From the NCBI GenBank assembly GCA_019192455.1, contig JAHCML010000009.1, forward strand, positions 86,912 to 150,911: a DNA stretch of 64,000 nucleotides. Reading direction: 5' to 3'. Source of the stretch: Alphaproteobacteria bacterium SS10 (lineage in GTDB: Bacteria > Pseudomonadota > Alphaproteobacteria > TMED2). Positions 35,533 to 44,969 of the stretch are shown here, piece after piece (positions within the stretch are counted from its first letter, which is position 1; each line of letters begins with the position of its first letter). The notes under the pieces are model-generated. The model made no database searches. It had not been told where the DNA came from and was given only the letters and a program-made list of their open reading frames with translations. The position numbers were made by a program, and so were the translations under genes.

Positions 35533-36989
35533 GACGCAACCTCCAGCTCGCTGCCCATCACCTCATCAGCAACGGTGACAATGTCACCGGTGACGCTGTT
35601 CGCGTGGGCGCTGGCGATCTTCACATCTACCACCTGGCCAAACAGCCGCTCATTCGCCGTCACGTGGACCGACTGCATGTAGGGCGAGCGGCCATGCAAC
35701 TGGCCCGGGATCCGGCCCATACGGTCCAGCAGTACTGGCACGGTCTCGCCGATCATCCGGCGGTTGAAGGCATCCTGCTGGGCATTCAGTAGCTGCTGAA
35801 GTGCGCTCAGCCGCTCGGACTTCACGTCTTCAGGCACTTGGGTCTTGGCATCGGCCGCTGGCGTGCCCGGGCGGGTGGAGTATTTGAACGAGTAGGCTTG
35901 CGCATACTCAACCTCTTGAACCAGGCGCAGGGTATCGGCGAAGTCCTTATCGCTCTCACCTGGGAAGCCGACGATGAAGTCAGAGGATAGCGCCAGGTCG
36001 GGGCGGGCCGTCCGCAGCCGGTCAATGATCTGGTGGTAGAACTTGGCATCATGCTTACGGTTCATGGCCGCCAAAATGCGATCAGAGCCGGCTTGGATGG
36101 GCAGATGCAGGAACGGCATCAAGCCTGGGATCGCGCCATGGGCCTCAATCAACGCATCATCCATGTCGCGCGGGTGCGAGGTGGTGTAGCGCAGGCGCTC
36201 AATGCCATCGATCTCCGCCAGCTCATACAGCAGACGGGCGAGGCCCCAATCGGAACCATCCGGCCCCTCACCGTGATAGGCATTCACGTTTTGGCCCAGG
36301 AGGTTCAGCTCTTTCGTGCCGCCAGCCGCTAACCGTTTCGCTTCCGTAATAAGCTGGGCGACGGGGCGGGAGTATTCGGCACCACGGGTATAGGGAACAA
36401 CACAGAAGGCGCAGAACTTATCGCAGCCTTCCTGAACCGAGAGGAACGCGCTGGGGCCTGGATTACTGGCGTTCTTCTCTGCCTCGCCTTGCAGTTGATC
36501 GAACTTCTCATCCACCGCGAAATCGGTGTTGATCAGCCGCTTGCCGCCGGTGCCCTTCTCAACCGCCGCCACCATCTCAGGCAGGGCATGATAGGCCTGG
36601 GGCCCGAACACCATATCGACATAGGGTGCGCGCTCGGTGATCTCTTCACCCTCTGCCTGGGCGACGCAGCCAGCGACAGCGATAGCCGTCTTCTTGCCCT
36701 TAGCGGCGCGGGCATCCTTCACCTTGCGTAACCGGCCAAGGTCGGAGAACACCTTCTCCGTCGCTTTTTCCCGGATATGGCAGGTGTTCAGGATAACCAG
36801 ATCCGCATCCTCTGGTGCCTCCACGGGCTTATAGCCCAGCGGGGTGAGGAGGTCGGCCATCCGCTCACTGTCATAGACATTCATCTGACAGCCCCAGGTA
36901 CGGATCAGCACGCCCTTGGTGTCTGGGCGCTCTTCGGCTGGGTTTTCGGGCGCGGTATCAGGCGCGGTTTTGGTTTGGCTATTGTTCAT
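35529..36989 (-). CDS. miaB: tRNA-2-methylthio-N6-dimethylallyladenosine synthase MiaB
   Basis: 486 residues. The UPF0004 N-terminal domain has [12 protein letters not shown] with its first Cys ligand, and two further cysteines appear in [10 protein letters not shown] and AGCVAQ. The radical-SAM site is GCDKFCAFC (CxxxCxxC) near residue 190, followed by the TRAM domain at the C-terminus ([19 protein letters not shown]). It methylthiolates ms2i6A37 in tRNA, using two iron-sulfur clusters. A long acidic/Pro N-terminal tail (about 25 residues) precedes the conserved start. Confidence 0.97.
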   Translation of the reverse strand: MNNSQTKTAPDTAPENPAEERPDTKGVLIRTWGCQMNVYDSERMADLLTPLGYKPVEAPEDADLVILNTCHIREKATEKVFSDLGRLRKVKDARAAKGKKTAIAVAGCVAQAEGEEITERAPYVDMVFGPQAYHALPEMVAAVEKGTGGKRLINTDFAVDEKFDQLQGEAEKNASNPGPSAFLSVQEGCDKFCAFCVVPYTRGAEYSRPVAQLITEAKRLAAGGTKELNLLGQNVNAYHGEGPDGSDWGLARLLYELAEIDGIERLRYTTSHPRDMDDALIEAHGAIPGLMPFLHLPIQAGSDRILAAMNRKHDAKFYHQIIDRLRTARPDLALSSDFIVGFPGESDKDFADTLRLVQEVEYAQAYSFKYSTRPGTPAADAKTQVPEDVKSERLSALQQLLNAQQDAFNRRMIGETVPVLLDRMGRIPGQLHGRSPYMQSVHVTANERLFGQVVDVKIASAHANSVTGDIVTVADEVMGSELEVAS

Positions 36990-37058
36990 GGCAGCGGGGA
37001 TTTACAGTGGCTGCTTGAAGGCTGCAAGGCAAGTCTGCCGGAAATTAGGGCAAAGCGC

Positions 37059-37925
37059 CTATGCGGCAAGCGCTTCCGGGCTTGGATCAGGCGTTCTCTC
37101 TGGCACGCCGGCAAGGCCATCGAGGGGCAGGCCGCCATTGATCTGGTCGATAGCCCCGCGCACCGCATCCTCGGCCTGCTTTGCCATGTCCTTACGGCTC
37201 GCCCCCGCAACCTTGATCGGCTTCAGAAAGGCCACCGTCACCGTGCAGTGGCCGAGGCAGGCCAGGCGCCATAGATGGGGCATCAGGTCCATATCGCCGT
37301 ACCAGGCATAGACATGGCGCATATCCCGGCCAAGCGGCAGGTTATCCAAATGGGTGCAAAGAACGGCAATCGGCTGGATGGTCAGCTGGGTATCGCCCTC
37401 CCCATTCCCCGCGGCTAAATCAGCGACAGAGAACAGCGCGGATTTGAACGGCAAGACGCCAAGGCTGTCGGATGATGTGCCCTCTGGGAACAGAATCAGA
37501 TCGGTGCCATCGGTCACCCGGTCGGCCATGTTGCGCCGCTGGTTGTCCAGGTCGCGGCGGTTCCGCTCAATGAACACGGTGCGCTGTAGGCGGGCCAGCG
37601 TGCCAAAGAGTGGCCAGCTCGCCACCTCAGCCTTGGCAACAAAACTGCCAGGGATCAGCGAGCCCAGAACCGGGATATCGAGATAGGATGTGTGGTTTGA
37701 GACGAACAGCAATGGCTTTGTCTCCACCGGCTTGCCATGCAGTTCAATCTCAATGCCAAACACCTTACAGGCCAGCTTGTGAAACATCAGCGGGATGCGA
37801 TGCTCATGGGCGCGGCGAAGGGATGGTACGGCCAGAATGATGGCCTGGATCCCACCGACCAGCAGGACCATCAGGAGGAAGGTCAACAGGCGGACGGTGC
37901 CAAGTATGCGGGAGCCGGTGGGCAT
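37059..37925 (-). CDS. olsA: Lysophospholipid acyltransferase (OlsA/PlsC-like)
   Basis: 288 residues. One N-terminal hydrophobic segment (about 8-30) precedes the acyltransferase domain with the NHTSYLD (HX4D) catalytic motif and FPEGTSSD. It resembles 1-acyl-glycerol-3-phosphate acyltransferases. It lies 24 bp after an OlsB-like gene on the same strand; in alphaproteobacteria that pair makes ornithine lipid: OlsB forms lyso-ornithine lipid, OlsA adds the second acyl chain. A PlsC role in phosphatidic acid synthesis remains possible, so the symbol is tentative. Confidence 0.8.
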   Translation of the reverse strand: MPTGSRILGTVRLLTFLLMVLLVGGIQAIILAVPSLRRAHEHRIPLMFHKLACKVFGIEIELHGKPVETKPLLFVSNHTSYLDIPVLGSLIPGSFVAKAEVASWPLFGTLARLQRTVFIERNRRDLDNQRRNMADRVTDGTDLILFPEGTSSDSLGVLPFKSALFSVADLAAGNGEGDTQLTIQPIAVLCTHLDNLPLGRDMRHVYAWYGDMDLMPHLWRLACLGHCTVTVAFLKPIKVAGASRKDMAKQAEDAVRGAIDQINGGLPLDGLAGVPERTPDPSPEALAA

Positions 37926-37949
37926 ATCAGTCGGGGCGTTCGCTAGACG

Positions 37950-38771
37950 TCAGTTGGATGCGCTACTGGCGTCGGCGTCTTTCTCGTCATTAATCCGACG
38001 GGTGTAGTGGTCGTAGTATTTGGAGGTGACCGTATCGGTCTTCACCACCACACAAACGTCGGTTGTGTGGAACTGCGGATCAATCACCGCGCCGTCTCCA
38101 AACTTCGCACCCAGGCGCAGATAACCCTTAATCAGGGGTGGCATCTCATTCAGCGCGCGCTTGGGGTCAATCTGATCGGCGGGTAGCCGGTTCATATCGA
38201 CATAACGGTCGCGCACGGCCACGGGCCGCAGTTCTTCCGGCGCCATGTGGTGATGGTGCAGGTAGGAAAACGCCATCGCATGTTCATCCGGATCAACGCC
38301 GGGGAAACTCGCACAGCCAAACATGAAGCCGATATCGTAATGGAACACGTAAGCGGCCAAACCGCGCCATAGCAGCTGCATGGTTGGGCGGTCGCGATAC
38401 TCGGCATGAACGCAAGAGCGGCCGAGCTCCAGGATGTCGCCCGGCTGCTGAACCAGCGGGTCGATATCGTACTCATCAACCGAGTAGAATTGGCCAGCCT
38501 TCTGGGCCAGTTCACGGCGCATCAGGCGGTAGGTGCCGACGATCTGATTACGCTCATGATCCATCACCATCAGGTGGTCGGCATGGTCATCGAACGCATC
38601 CATATCCTTACGCTCGGCGGCCATGGCCTCATCCGGCTTTGCGGCCATTTCTTCATAGAAGATTTCGTAGCGCAGGCGCTGAACGGCGGCCACATCCTCC
38701 GGCCCCGTGGCTAGTCGTGCGCCGAGGCGGCCAAGGCGCAGGCCGTCCCCTTGCAAAAGCTCCAAACTCAC
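37950..38771 (-). CDS. olsB: GNAT-fold N-acyltransferase, OlsB-like (ornithine lipid)
   Basis: About 273-281 residues. The acyl-transferase fold is shared with OlsB, with RLRYEIFYEEM, MVMDHERNQIVGTYRLM, ELGRSCVHAEYR and FMFGCASFPGVDP. OlsB uses acyl-ACP to acylate ornithine. The frame opens with TTG at 38795, but the GTG at 38771 has GGGGA about 10 nt upstream and fits the conserved part; the true start is uncertain. The C-terminus is acidic and polar. Its pairing with an olsA-like gene supports membrane ornithine-lipid synthesis, often raised under phosphate limitation. No PhoB-type site was seen. Confidence 0.8.
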   Translation of the reverse strand: MSLELLQGDGLRLGRLGARLATGPEDVAAVQRLRYEIFYEEMAAKPDEAMAAERKDMDAFDDHADHLMVMDHERNQIVGTYRLMRRELAQKAGQFYSVDEYDIDPLVQQPGDILELGRSCVHAEYRDRPTMQLLWRGLAAYVFHYDIGFMFGCASFPGVDPDEHAMAFSYLHHHHMAPEELRPVAVRDRYVDMNRLPADQIDPKRALNEMPPLIKGYLRLGAKFGDGAVIDPQFHTTDVCVVVKTDTVTSKYYDHYTRRINDEKDADASSASN

Positions 38772-38989
38772 CGGTGCTATCCCCGCTACTCTCAATGCCC
38801 GGCGGTATAGGGTCCGGGCTGATTATTCTGTGCCTTGGTTGTACCCAACGATGGTCCCAAGGGCTGGCGCTCACGTCGCCGTGCGATTGGCCGCAATATG
38901 ATGTCGAGCTTTGTTATTGCCAAGCATAACCGGCCCGCAAGAAACAAAAATTGATCTGGGGTGGCCTTAGAACGGGCGCCTAGAGCGTA

Positions 38990-39023
38990 AAGAAAAAGCC
39001 CGCCTCAGGCTTGGGACGGGCTC
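38990..39023 (-). terminator. Terminator after mucR
   Basis: AGCCCG (38998-39003) and CGGGCT (39018-39023) form a 6-bp stem, extended by a partly paired interior, and the minus strand then reads TTTTTCTTT. It lies 27 bp past the mucR stop. Confidence 0.75.
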
Positions 39024-39050
39024 TTCTATATCAAATCTCAGCGCTTGGAA

Positions 39051-39503
39051 TTACTTCCGGCGACCACGCTTGCGGGTGGTTTTGGTGCCAAGACCAATGT
39101 CTTTCGCCAGTTGGCTACGCTGCTTGGCGTAGTTCGGCGCGACCATTGGGTAATCCGATGGCAGGCCCCAACGCTCACGATACTCCTCAGGGGACATATC
39201 GTAGGCGGTTTTCAGGTGACGCTTGAGCATCTTCAGCTTCTTACCGTCTTCCAGGCAGACGATGTAATCAGGCGTGATCGACTTTTTAATCGGCACGGCT
39301 GGCTGTGGACGCTCTGGCTCTGGCTCAACCGTCTCACCAAAACCGGCGAGGGTTTTGAACACGTTCTCAATCAGGCTCGGCAGTTCAGCCGGTGCGACAG
39401 AGTTGTTCGACACATGGGCCGATACGATTTCACTGGTCAGGGCCAGTAGGTGGTAAGTATCGGGCTCTTCCATTGCGAGTGCGTCGTCGGTCATTTGGCT
39501 CAT
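39051..39503 (-). CDS. mucR: MucR/Ros-family transcriptional regulator
   Basis: 150 residues. The N-terminal helical oligomerisation part (about 10-60) is followed by the Ros-type finger: C83 with LEDGKKLKMLKRHL, H96, and then SPEEYRERWGLPSDYPMVAPNYAKQRSQLAK, which is the family signature. The basic C-terminus is RKRGRRK. In the prototype finger, Cys-Cys-His-His bind zinc; here the ligand set reads C83, D86, H96, and position 100 is Ala instead of His. MucR regulators repress A/T-rich promoters widely, including exopolysaccharide and cell-cycle genes. The start is uncertain: the open frame extends to 39698. Confidence 0.9.
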   Translation of the reverse strand: MSQMTDDALAMEEPDTYHLLALTSEIVSAHVSNNSVAPAELPSLIENVFKTLAGFGETVEPEPERPQPAVPIKKSITPDYIVCLEDGKKLKMLKRHLKTAYDMSPEEYRERWGLPSDYPMVAPNYAKQRSQLAKDIGLGTKTTRKRGRRK

Positions 39504-39848
39504 ATTGGGGTCTAAGTCCTCAGTTCTAATGATGTGCTCGATTACTGCCGGTCTTTGGTTGCCTTTGAGGTTTGAAACCTTCTCGTGAACTCTCTTCGAC
39601 CGGCTTGCGTACCGATCATTCCGAACAGCGCTAGATGATATCGGCCCTTCATTGCCGTGCCATTTGTCCCAATCATTGGGGTGGCGGGCATCGATCAAAT
39701 TACGGGCAGAGCTCTATTACCCGGCACTTTGGCCGGTTTTGCTGTAGAAATAAAAGTAATATTTTGAACAATTAGCAAAATTTGCTGGGTGAATGCTTTT
39801 ATCTGTGTCGAACAATCCCCAGGTAATTAAGACCCAGAAATTCTGACA
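39504..39848. other. mucR upstream / rimI downstream region
   Basis: 345 bp. The middle (about 39740-39790) is markedly A/T-rich with an AGCAAA-A-TTTGCT inverted repeat at 39767-39782 and an adjacent CCGGC/GCCGG stem near 39720-39735. MucR proteins favour A/T-rich sites, so this may be an autoregulated promoter region, but that is inference. No gene is supported here; the open frame to 39698 lacks a ribosome site. Confidence 0.4.
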
Positions 39849-40337
39849 TCAGTTCTGATCGACAATCCCGCCAATCTTGCGGGTCATCAATATCGCATCC
39901 TCATTGCCATAGTATCGCGGCCGTAACCCGGTCTGGGTAAAGCCAGTTCGCTGGTAAAGGGCAATTGCCGCGCGGTTGCTGGCTGCGGCCTCCAGCATGA
40001 TTTGTTCGCATCCTTTACTGGCGGCGTCAGTGGCCAGGTGGTTGATCAGCGCCACACCCAGCCCTTGCCTCCGCGCGTTGGCAGCCGTGGCAATCAGTAG
40101 GATTTCAGCCCTATCGGCGACGGACTGAACCAAGATTACACTGGTCAGTGCACCCCCATCCGCGCCCCTATGTCCCCAAGCCTGGCTATGGCCGGCGTTC
40201 AGTTGTTTGGCCAGGCTATCCGCCGACCAGCCACCCGCGACTGCTTGACCATCATTGGCGGCCACCTCTTCCAATAGCTCGGCGATCTCACCTGCCGCTT
40301 CGGCGGTAAGTGGCCGGGGGTCGCCAATGTCGCTCAT
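39849..40337 (-). CDS. rimI: Ribosomal protein S18-alanine N-acetyltransferase
   Basis: 162 residues, GNAT fold: ILLIATAANARRQGLGVALI near 80-99 is motif A, with ILMLEAAASNRAAIALYQRTGF typical of RimI, ending in YY.N.DAILM. It acetylates the N-terminal Ala of S18. It overlaps tsaB by 4 bp, a pairing seen throughout bacteria. The name is a family call; substrates of RimI-like enzymes vary. Confidence 0.85.
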   Translation of the reverse strand: MSDIGDPRPLTAEAAGEIAELLEEVAANDGQAVAGGWSADSLAKQLNAGHSQAWGHRGADGGALTSVILVQSVADRAEILLIATAANARRQGLGVALINHLATDAASKGCEQIMLEAAASNRAAIALYQRTGFTQTGLRPRYYGNEDAILMTRKIGGIVDQN

Positions 40338-41002
40338 TGTTCCGCGAGCCAGATGCGGGATGGCTTGGCGGGTTTGGCATCTGGAGGGCGGGCATATACC
40401 GGTTCAAGTGGCGCAAGCTCATCCCACTCGTATCGTTCTTGGGCCAGCCTAGCCAGTACGACTGGGTCGGGTCGGGTCTGGATGACACTAATCTCTGCAT
40501 TGATGGCATTCGCAACCATGTCTGCTGCATCGCCGATAACCCGAAGTCCGGTGACGTCACCACCCAGCCAATCGACAAGCTGGTTGGGAGCCAGGGCCTG
40601 TTCTCGAGCGTCACCGTTAATTGTGAGATACCTAAAGAACAGGTCAGCACGACGGCTATCGATGGCGATCAATAGCGGTTTGGCATCATCTGGTACCAAG
40701 GCGTGGAAGGCATCGAAGCTGCTAATTCCCATACCGGGAATACCCAGCGCTAGGGCAAGCCCCTTTGCGGCGGCTAGGCCAATTCGAATGCCAGTGAATG
40801 CCCCGGGCCCGGTGGTTGCGGCTACTAAATCCAGATCACCGGGCTGCAACCCTGCCTCGGCCAGCGCAGCCTCAATCCAGGGCAGCAGGACAGCCGCTTG
40901 CCCATGGGCCATGGCTTCCCGGCGGTCGACCAAGACTTGGTCGCCATCCAGGATCGCCAGGTGACAGCCTGCAGTGGCGGTATCGAAGGCGAGAACGCGC
41001 AT
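40334..41002 (-). CDS. tsaB: tRNA threonylcarbamoyladenosine biosynthesis protein TsaB
   Basis: 222 residues with the ASKHA fold: LAFDTATAGCHLAIL at the N-terminus, GPGAFTGIRIGLAAAKGLALAL near 65-86, the conserved loop of TsaB/YeaZ. TsaB supports TsaD in making t6A37 on tRNA; it is inactive alone. Start ATG at 41002; the 3' end overlaps rimI by 4 bp. Confidence 0.95.
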   Translation of the reverse strand: MRVLAFDTATAGCHLAILDGDQVLVDRREAMAHGQAAVLLPWIEAALAEAGLQPGDLDLVAATTGPGAFTGIRIGLAAAKGLALALGIPGMGISSFDAFHALVPDDAKPLLIAIDSRRADLFFRYLTINGDAREQALAPNQLVDWLGGDVTGLRVIGDAADMVANAINAEISVIQTRPDPVVLARLAQERYEWDELAPLEPVYARPPDAKPAKPSRIWLAEQ

Positions 41003-41032
41003 TATCGGCCCCCTTTAACGGGGCTGATCTGA

Positions 41033-41629
41033 TCACGCGATGGTGCAGGCCTCACCGAACTCAAAACGTGGGCTGCGTGGGTGCATGTTGACCGGGTCGC
41101 CATAACCGAGATTGCAGAGGAAGTTGGATTTGATCGTCGTGCCAGCGAAAAAGGCCTCATCCACCTTGCCCTTGTCAAACCCAGACATCGGACCGCAATC
41201 CAGACCGAGGGCCCGGGCGGCCAACATCAGGTAACCACCCTGCAGGGTCGCGTTGCGGAACGCTGTCTCTTCAATCGCGGCGGGTTTGCCAGCGAACCAG
41301 GACCGGGCATCGGTATGGGGGAAGAGCTGCGGCAGCTTCTCATAGAACTCCATATCCTGGGCAATAATGGCACAAACCGGTGCGCTCATCGTCTTATCCA
41401 GATTGCCGGCGGCAAGGCATGGCTTCAGCTTTTCCTTCGCCTCGTCAGACTTCACAAAGACGATCCGGGCGGGGGAGCAGTTGGCGCTGGTCGGCGCCAT
41501 CTTCATCAGGTCGAAGACCTGGTGCAGCGTCTCATCCGCAACGGGTTTGTCCTGCCAATCATTGAAGGTTCGTGCCTCGTTGAACAAAAGATCGAGAGCT
41601 TGTTGGTTTAGGGGTGTCTTTTCGCTCAT
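41033..41629 (-). CDS. Nitroreductase-family protein (RutE/HadB malonic semialdehyde reductase type)
   Basis: 198 residues. FMN-binding nitroreductase fold: an N-terminal [10 protein letters not shown], then the strand [15 protein letters not shown] with conserved Ser and Arg, and [18 protein letters not shown]. The pattern matches the subfamily annotated as malonic semialdehyde reductase (RutE), which reduces the toxic product of pyrimidine degradation; no rut gene is nearby, so the substrate is uncertain. It is divergent from the deacetylase gene, with 145 bp between. Confidence 0.8.
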   Translation of the reverse strand: MSEKTPLNQQALDLLFNEARTFNDWQDKPVADETLHQVFDLMKMAPTSANCSPARIVFVKSDEAKEKLKPCLAAGNLDKTMSAPVCAIIAQDMEFYEKLPQLFPHTDARSWFAGKPAAIEETAFRNATLQGGYLMLAARALGLDCGPMSGFDKGKVDEAFFAGTTIKSNFLCNLGYGDPVNMHPRSPRFEFGEACTIA

Positions 41630-41774
41630 GGTTTTCTGCTATCCTTGCGATCGAGGCGTTTAGTGGAACGTGAGTATCGGGATGACCGTGGCAACTTATC
41701 GCTGCAGATCGTCTTGGCAAATCACAGCTATGGTTGTCGCGCGTTTTGTGCGGGGTTACAGGTCAATCAACCGC

Positions 41775-42920
41775 ATGAACCGACAATTCTTTTCACTATT
41801 GCCAGCCATCCTCGTGATGTTGGGTGGGTTGCTGACCCTCCCCGCGACGGCATTTGCCCTGACATCGGAGGCTAACCCCGCCGGCGCCGGTCGCAGCAGC
41901 ACCGTGCTCGCCTATTTCCGGTTTGGCGAGGATGCATTCCCAGGGGCCAGCATCCGCCTCGACCAATTTGAGGGGCATCTGCGTGCCCTGACTAACCCCA
42001 ATATCGATGTAATTGATCTGCCCGCCGCCCTGGCACTGGCCGGGCAATCTGCGGCGCCAACCCCGGCGCAGCCGGATCGACGCCGGGTGGTGATCACGGT
42101 CGATAATGCCTATCGCAGTTTCTATGAGCATGCCTGGCCACGGCTGAAGGCGGTTGGGCTACCGGTCACCCTGTTTGTTGCCACTGATCTGGTCGATGGC
42201 GGCGCCTCCCAATACATGAGCTGGGATCAGATCCGCGAGGTTGCAAGCGAGGGTGTCACAATCGGCCTGCGCGGTGCGGCCCATGCCCATTTGCCGGGCC
42301 TGACAGATCTGGACCTTCTCAAAGATATTCGCCACGCGCTAAGCCGGGCGGAGGCTGAATTGGGGGCGACGCCGCGCTTGTTCTCCTACCCCTATGGTGA
42401 ATTCAGCAATCGGGTGATCAATGTTCTGGCGGGACACGGCTTTGTTGCCGGATTTGGCCTGCATTCCGGTGCCCTCGACCCCAACAGCCTGCCCAGCGGC
42501 GGCAGCTTCTCCCTGCCGCGGTTCCCGATTACTGAGAAGTTTGGCGATGCCGACCGGTTCCGGCTGGCGATCAATGCCCTGCCGCTCAGTGTTGAGGGCA
42601 TGACGCCCAGGGATATGGCGCTCTCCGATCCGCAGCCACAGATTGGCTTTACCGTGGATGAGGCGATGGGCCGCCTCGATCGTCTGAACTGCTTTGCCAG
42701 TGATCAGGGCCTGCTTGGCATGACCACCATTGGGCGCCGGGTTGAGCTGCGCTTGGCGGCGGGGTTTGAGCCTGGCCGGGCACGGGTAAATTGCACCATG
42801 CCGGTAACCCAGGCAGGTGCCGCAACCGATGGCGAGCCAGAGCGCTGGCGCTGGCTGGGCCTTAATTTCTACTTATCGCGACCGGCGGGTGATCGGGCGG
42901 TACTAGGCCCCCGACCCTAA
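41775..42920 (+). CDS. Secreted polysaccharide deacetylase-like protein, altered active site
   Basis: 381 residues, with a signal peptide ending around PATAFA (residues 23-28). Residues about 100-250 match the NodB fold: VVITVDNAY (105-113), VTLFVATDLV, LFSYPYGEFSN. In active enzymes the first motif is TFDDG; here it is TVDNA, so the second Asp is Asn at 111. The metal motif is usually H-x-x-x-H; here it reads R166 and H170. These losses point to a non-catalytic or altered carbohydrate-binding role. A C-terminal part of about 120 residues (Cys-containing) follows the fold. The frame also opens at 41670; the ATG at 41775 directly precedes the signal peptide and is preferred. Confidence 0.75.
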   Translation: MNRQFFSLLPAILVMLGGLLTLPATAFALTSEANPAGAGRSSTVLAYFRFGEDAFPGASIRLDQFEGHLRALTNPNIDVIDLPAALALAGQSAAPTPAQPDRRRVVITVDNAYRSFYEHAWPRLKAVGLPVTLFVATDLVDGGASQYMSWDQIREVASEGVTIGLRGAAHAHLPGLTDLDLLKDIRHALSRAEAELGATPRLFSYPYGEFSNRVINVLAGHGFVAGFGLHSGALDPNSLPSGGSFSLPRFPITEKFGDADRFRLAINALPLSVEGMTPRDMALSDPQPQIGFTVDEAMGRLDRLNCFASDQGLLGMTTIGRRVELRLAAGFEPGRARVNCTMPVTQAGAATDGEPERWRWLGLNFYLSRPAGDRAVLGPRP

Positions 42921-42946
42921 GGACAGATGATGGGGCCAGCCTGGCC

Positions 42947-43513
42947 TCACATCGTCTGTTCGACTTCCTCAACCTCAGGAATGTAGTGGCGCAGCATGTT
43001 CTCGATGCCGTGCTTCAGGGTCATGGTTGAGGATGGGCAGCCAGCACAGGCGCCGCGCATCTGCAGATAGACCACGCCATCTTCAAAGCGTTCGAAGACG
43101 ATGTCGCCGCCATCTTGCGCTACGGCTGGGCGGACGCGGGTCTCGATCAGCTCACGGATCTGGGCTGATACCTCATCCTCATCGGCCGGTGCCTTTGGCG
43201 TGTCGTCGGCTTCCTCGGCCTGTTCTTTGGCCAGGACGGGATCGCCGCTGTTGAAATGCTCCATGATCGCGCCGAGGACGGCGGGTTTCAGTTGGAACCA
43301 GTCAGCCTCATCGGTTTTGGAGACAGAGACGAAGTCATAGCCAAGGAACACACCCTCAACCCCATCAACGCCCATGAGGCGGCTGGCGAGGGGGGAGCGA
43401 CCGGCGGCCTCGGCATCGCGGAAATCGGCGGTGCCGTCGCGGCCCATGACTTCCCGACCGGGCAGGAACTTAATGGTCGCTGGGTTTGGTGTGTCTTCGG
43501 TTTCGATAAACAT
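42947..43513 (-). CDS. NFU-type iron-sulfur carrier protein
   Basis: 188 residues. The N-terminal NFU-N domain begins MFIETEDTPNPATIKFLPGREV, and the C-terminal NifU-like domain has RGACAGCPSS (CxxC) with TLKHGIENMLRHYIPEV. Such proteins carry and deliver iron-sulfur clusters; the alphaproteobacterial form lacks the scaffold domain of NifU. It is convergent with the deacetylase gene. Confidence 0.93.
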   Translation of the reverse strand: MFIETEDTPNPATIKFLPGREVMGRDGTADFRDAEAAGRSPLASRLMGVDGVEGVFLGYDFVSVSKTDEADWFQLKPAVLGAIMEHFNSGDPVLAKEQAEEADDTPKAPADEDEVSAQIRELIETRVRPAVAQDGGDIVFERFEDGVVYLQMRGACAGCPSSTMTLKHGIENMLRHYIPEVEEVEQTM

Positions 43514-43577
43514 GGTTGCGGCCCTTCTAAGTTAGCCGTGGCAATTGCTTAACGGAGGAAATGGTGAACCAGCGCCG

Positions 43578-44174
43578 TTAGGTCAACTGATCAATATCGG
43601 CAATGCTTAACCCGCCAGGGATCACCACCACTGGAATCCGTAGGCGGCTCAGCCCCTTTTCCATCACGTGGCTGACCAGCGGCCCGGGGCCGCTATCGCT
43701 GGCGGCGGCGGCCAATACCAGGATCGACAGGCTCTCCTCCGCCTCAATCAGCTTCAGCAGCTCTTCGCGCCGCTTACCCTCGCGAACATGGATGATTGCC
43801 ATGCCGCCGGTTTCGGTCTGCACCTGGCGGGCGAGCTTATGCATCTTCTGCTCGGCTTCCTGCCGCTTCTCGGCACGGATCATGTCTTCCACGGCGGCCC
43901 ATTGCTGGACCTCGCCGCTATCGATCACATGCAGCAAGGCAACCCGGCCGCCGGTATGCTTTGCCCGGCGGCAGGCGTAATGCAGGGCCACTTCCATCTC
44001 TGCACTCTCATCCGCCACAACCAGGAAGGTGCGGGGGTTGCCGGCCGGGCTGGCGGGGTCGGGTGCGTTATCGGCGCCGCTGCTGCTCTCTTCCGCGGCT
44101 TTCGCCTCACTTGGCGCGGCATCGGCGGCTGGTGCTGGGGCTTCTGCGCCGTTATCTGTTGGACTGTCGGACAT
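43578..44174 (-). CDS. Universal stress protein family
   Basis: 198 residues. The first 45 are Ala/Pro/Glu/Ser-rich and probably disordered. The UspA fold starts near FLVVADESAEMEVALHYACRRAK, with strands ending GGRVALLHVID and GMAIIHVREG, and near the C-terminus GPLVSHVMEKGLSRLRIPVVVIPGG. The usual G-x2-G-x9-G-S/T ATP motif is not obvious, which suggests a UspA-type without ATP. Such proteins respond to stress. A 64-bp gap follows the NFU gene. Confidence 0.8.
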   Translation of the reverse strand: MSDSPTDNGAEAPAPAADAAPSEAKAAEESSSGADNAPDPASPAGNPRTFLVVADESAEMEVALHYACRRAKHTGGRVALLHVIDSGEVQQWAAVEDMIRAEKRQEAEQKMHKLARQVQTETGGMAIIHVREGKRREELLKLIEAEESLSILVLAAAASDSGPGPLVSHVMEKGLSRLRIPVVVIPGGLSIADIDQLT

Positions 44175-44228
44175 TAGTTGCCTCCCTTGAGGGTGCTGGG
44201 CTGTTGCCGCCCGGTCGTTAACTCGTTG

Positions 44229-44969
44229 TTATGATTTGCGGAACATGAAGGCGGCGAACCATCCCGCCGCTGCGGCGATCAACACGGCGGCGAGGCCGAA
44301 GATCGCGGAATAATCATGGGCGAAGTCGAAGACATCCGCGCTGATCCCCACCTTCTCAATCGTCAGCGGGGTATCAACCTCGGCCACCACCTCACCACCC
44401 CGGATCAGCATGACCCGCACGGTGTAGTTCCCGGTCGGTACATTGGCCGGGAAGAAGATATCGGCCCGGAATAGGCGGCTGCCGTTAAACGTAACGTTGC
44501 CAATCTGGGCAGCGTAGAGGCCAGCCGCCTGCCGATCTTCAATCAGTGCCTCCCGAAACGCTCTTTCCGTCGCGTTGTCGAGTTGGTTTACCTCGGTCGG
44601 CAGCGGCAGGTTTTCCAGCCCGATCCGGTGGATCTGCCGTGGCGTCTGGCGCAGGAAGTTATCCGGCTCCCGGGTTGCGGCGGCGTAATAATAGGTCGGC
44701 ACATCGTTGAAGCGTAGGCTCTCGGTGTTGGTCCAGATACCGGCAACCCGGGCCTTCTTCCGCACGGTTAGCGTGGCGCGGGGCCCCTCAACGACAACGG
44801 CGACATCACCCTCCCCATCCGTGGCGCCAAACAGGGTCAGTTCTGTGCCGGTGAAGGCAGTGTTGATCGCAATCAGGTGGTCTGAGAGATCAGCGCTCAA
44901 CGCCTGTGCCTTGGCCTGGCTTAGGGGCAACATCATAAGGGCGAGCAGGATTATGAGGCGTGCAATCAT
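44229..44969 (-). CDS. Alph_Pro_TM family membrane protein (TIGR02186)
   Basis: 246 residues. An N-terminal signal sequence (about 1-22), an extracellular beta-rich domain (GTELTLFGATDGEGDVAVVVEG) with a C-terminal membrane helix near 222-243 (SAIFGLAAVLIAAAAGWFAAF). This family is found only in alphaproteobacteria and is paired with a TauE/SafE permease, as here: the two genes overlap by 4 bp. The pair may export sulfite or another anion. Role of the companion protein is unknown. Confidence 0.88.
   Translation of the reverse strand: MIARLIILLALMMLPLSQAKAQALSADLSDHLIAINTAFTGTELTLFGATDGEGDVAVVVEGPRATLTVRKKARVAGIWTNTESLRFNDVPTYYYAAATREPDNFLRQTPRQIHRIGLENLPLPTEVNQLDNATERAFREALIEDRQAAGLYAAQIGNVTFNGSRLFRADIFFPANVPTGNYTVRVMLIRGGEVVAEVDTPLTIEKVGISADVFDFAHDYSAIFGLAAVLIAAAAGWFAAFMFRKS

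Noticed and set aside
34141..35682. Plus-strand ORF of 513 codons opposite phoH/ybeY
   Set aside because: Lies entirely over recognised genes and has a shadow-frame composition with no motifs.
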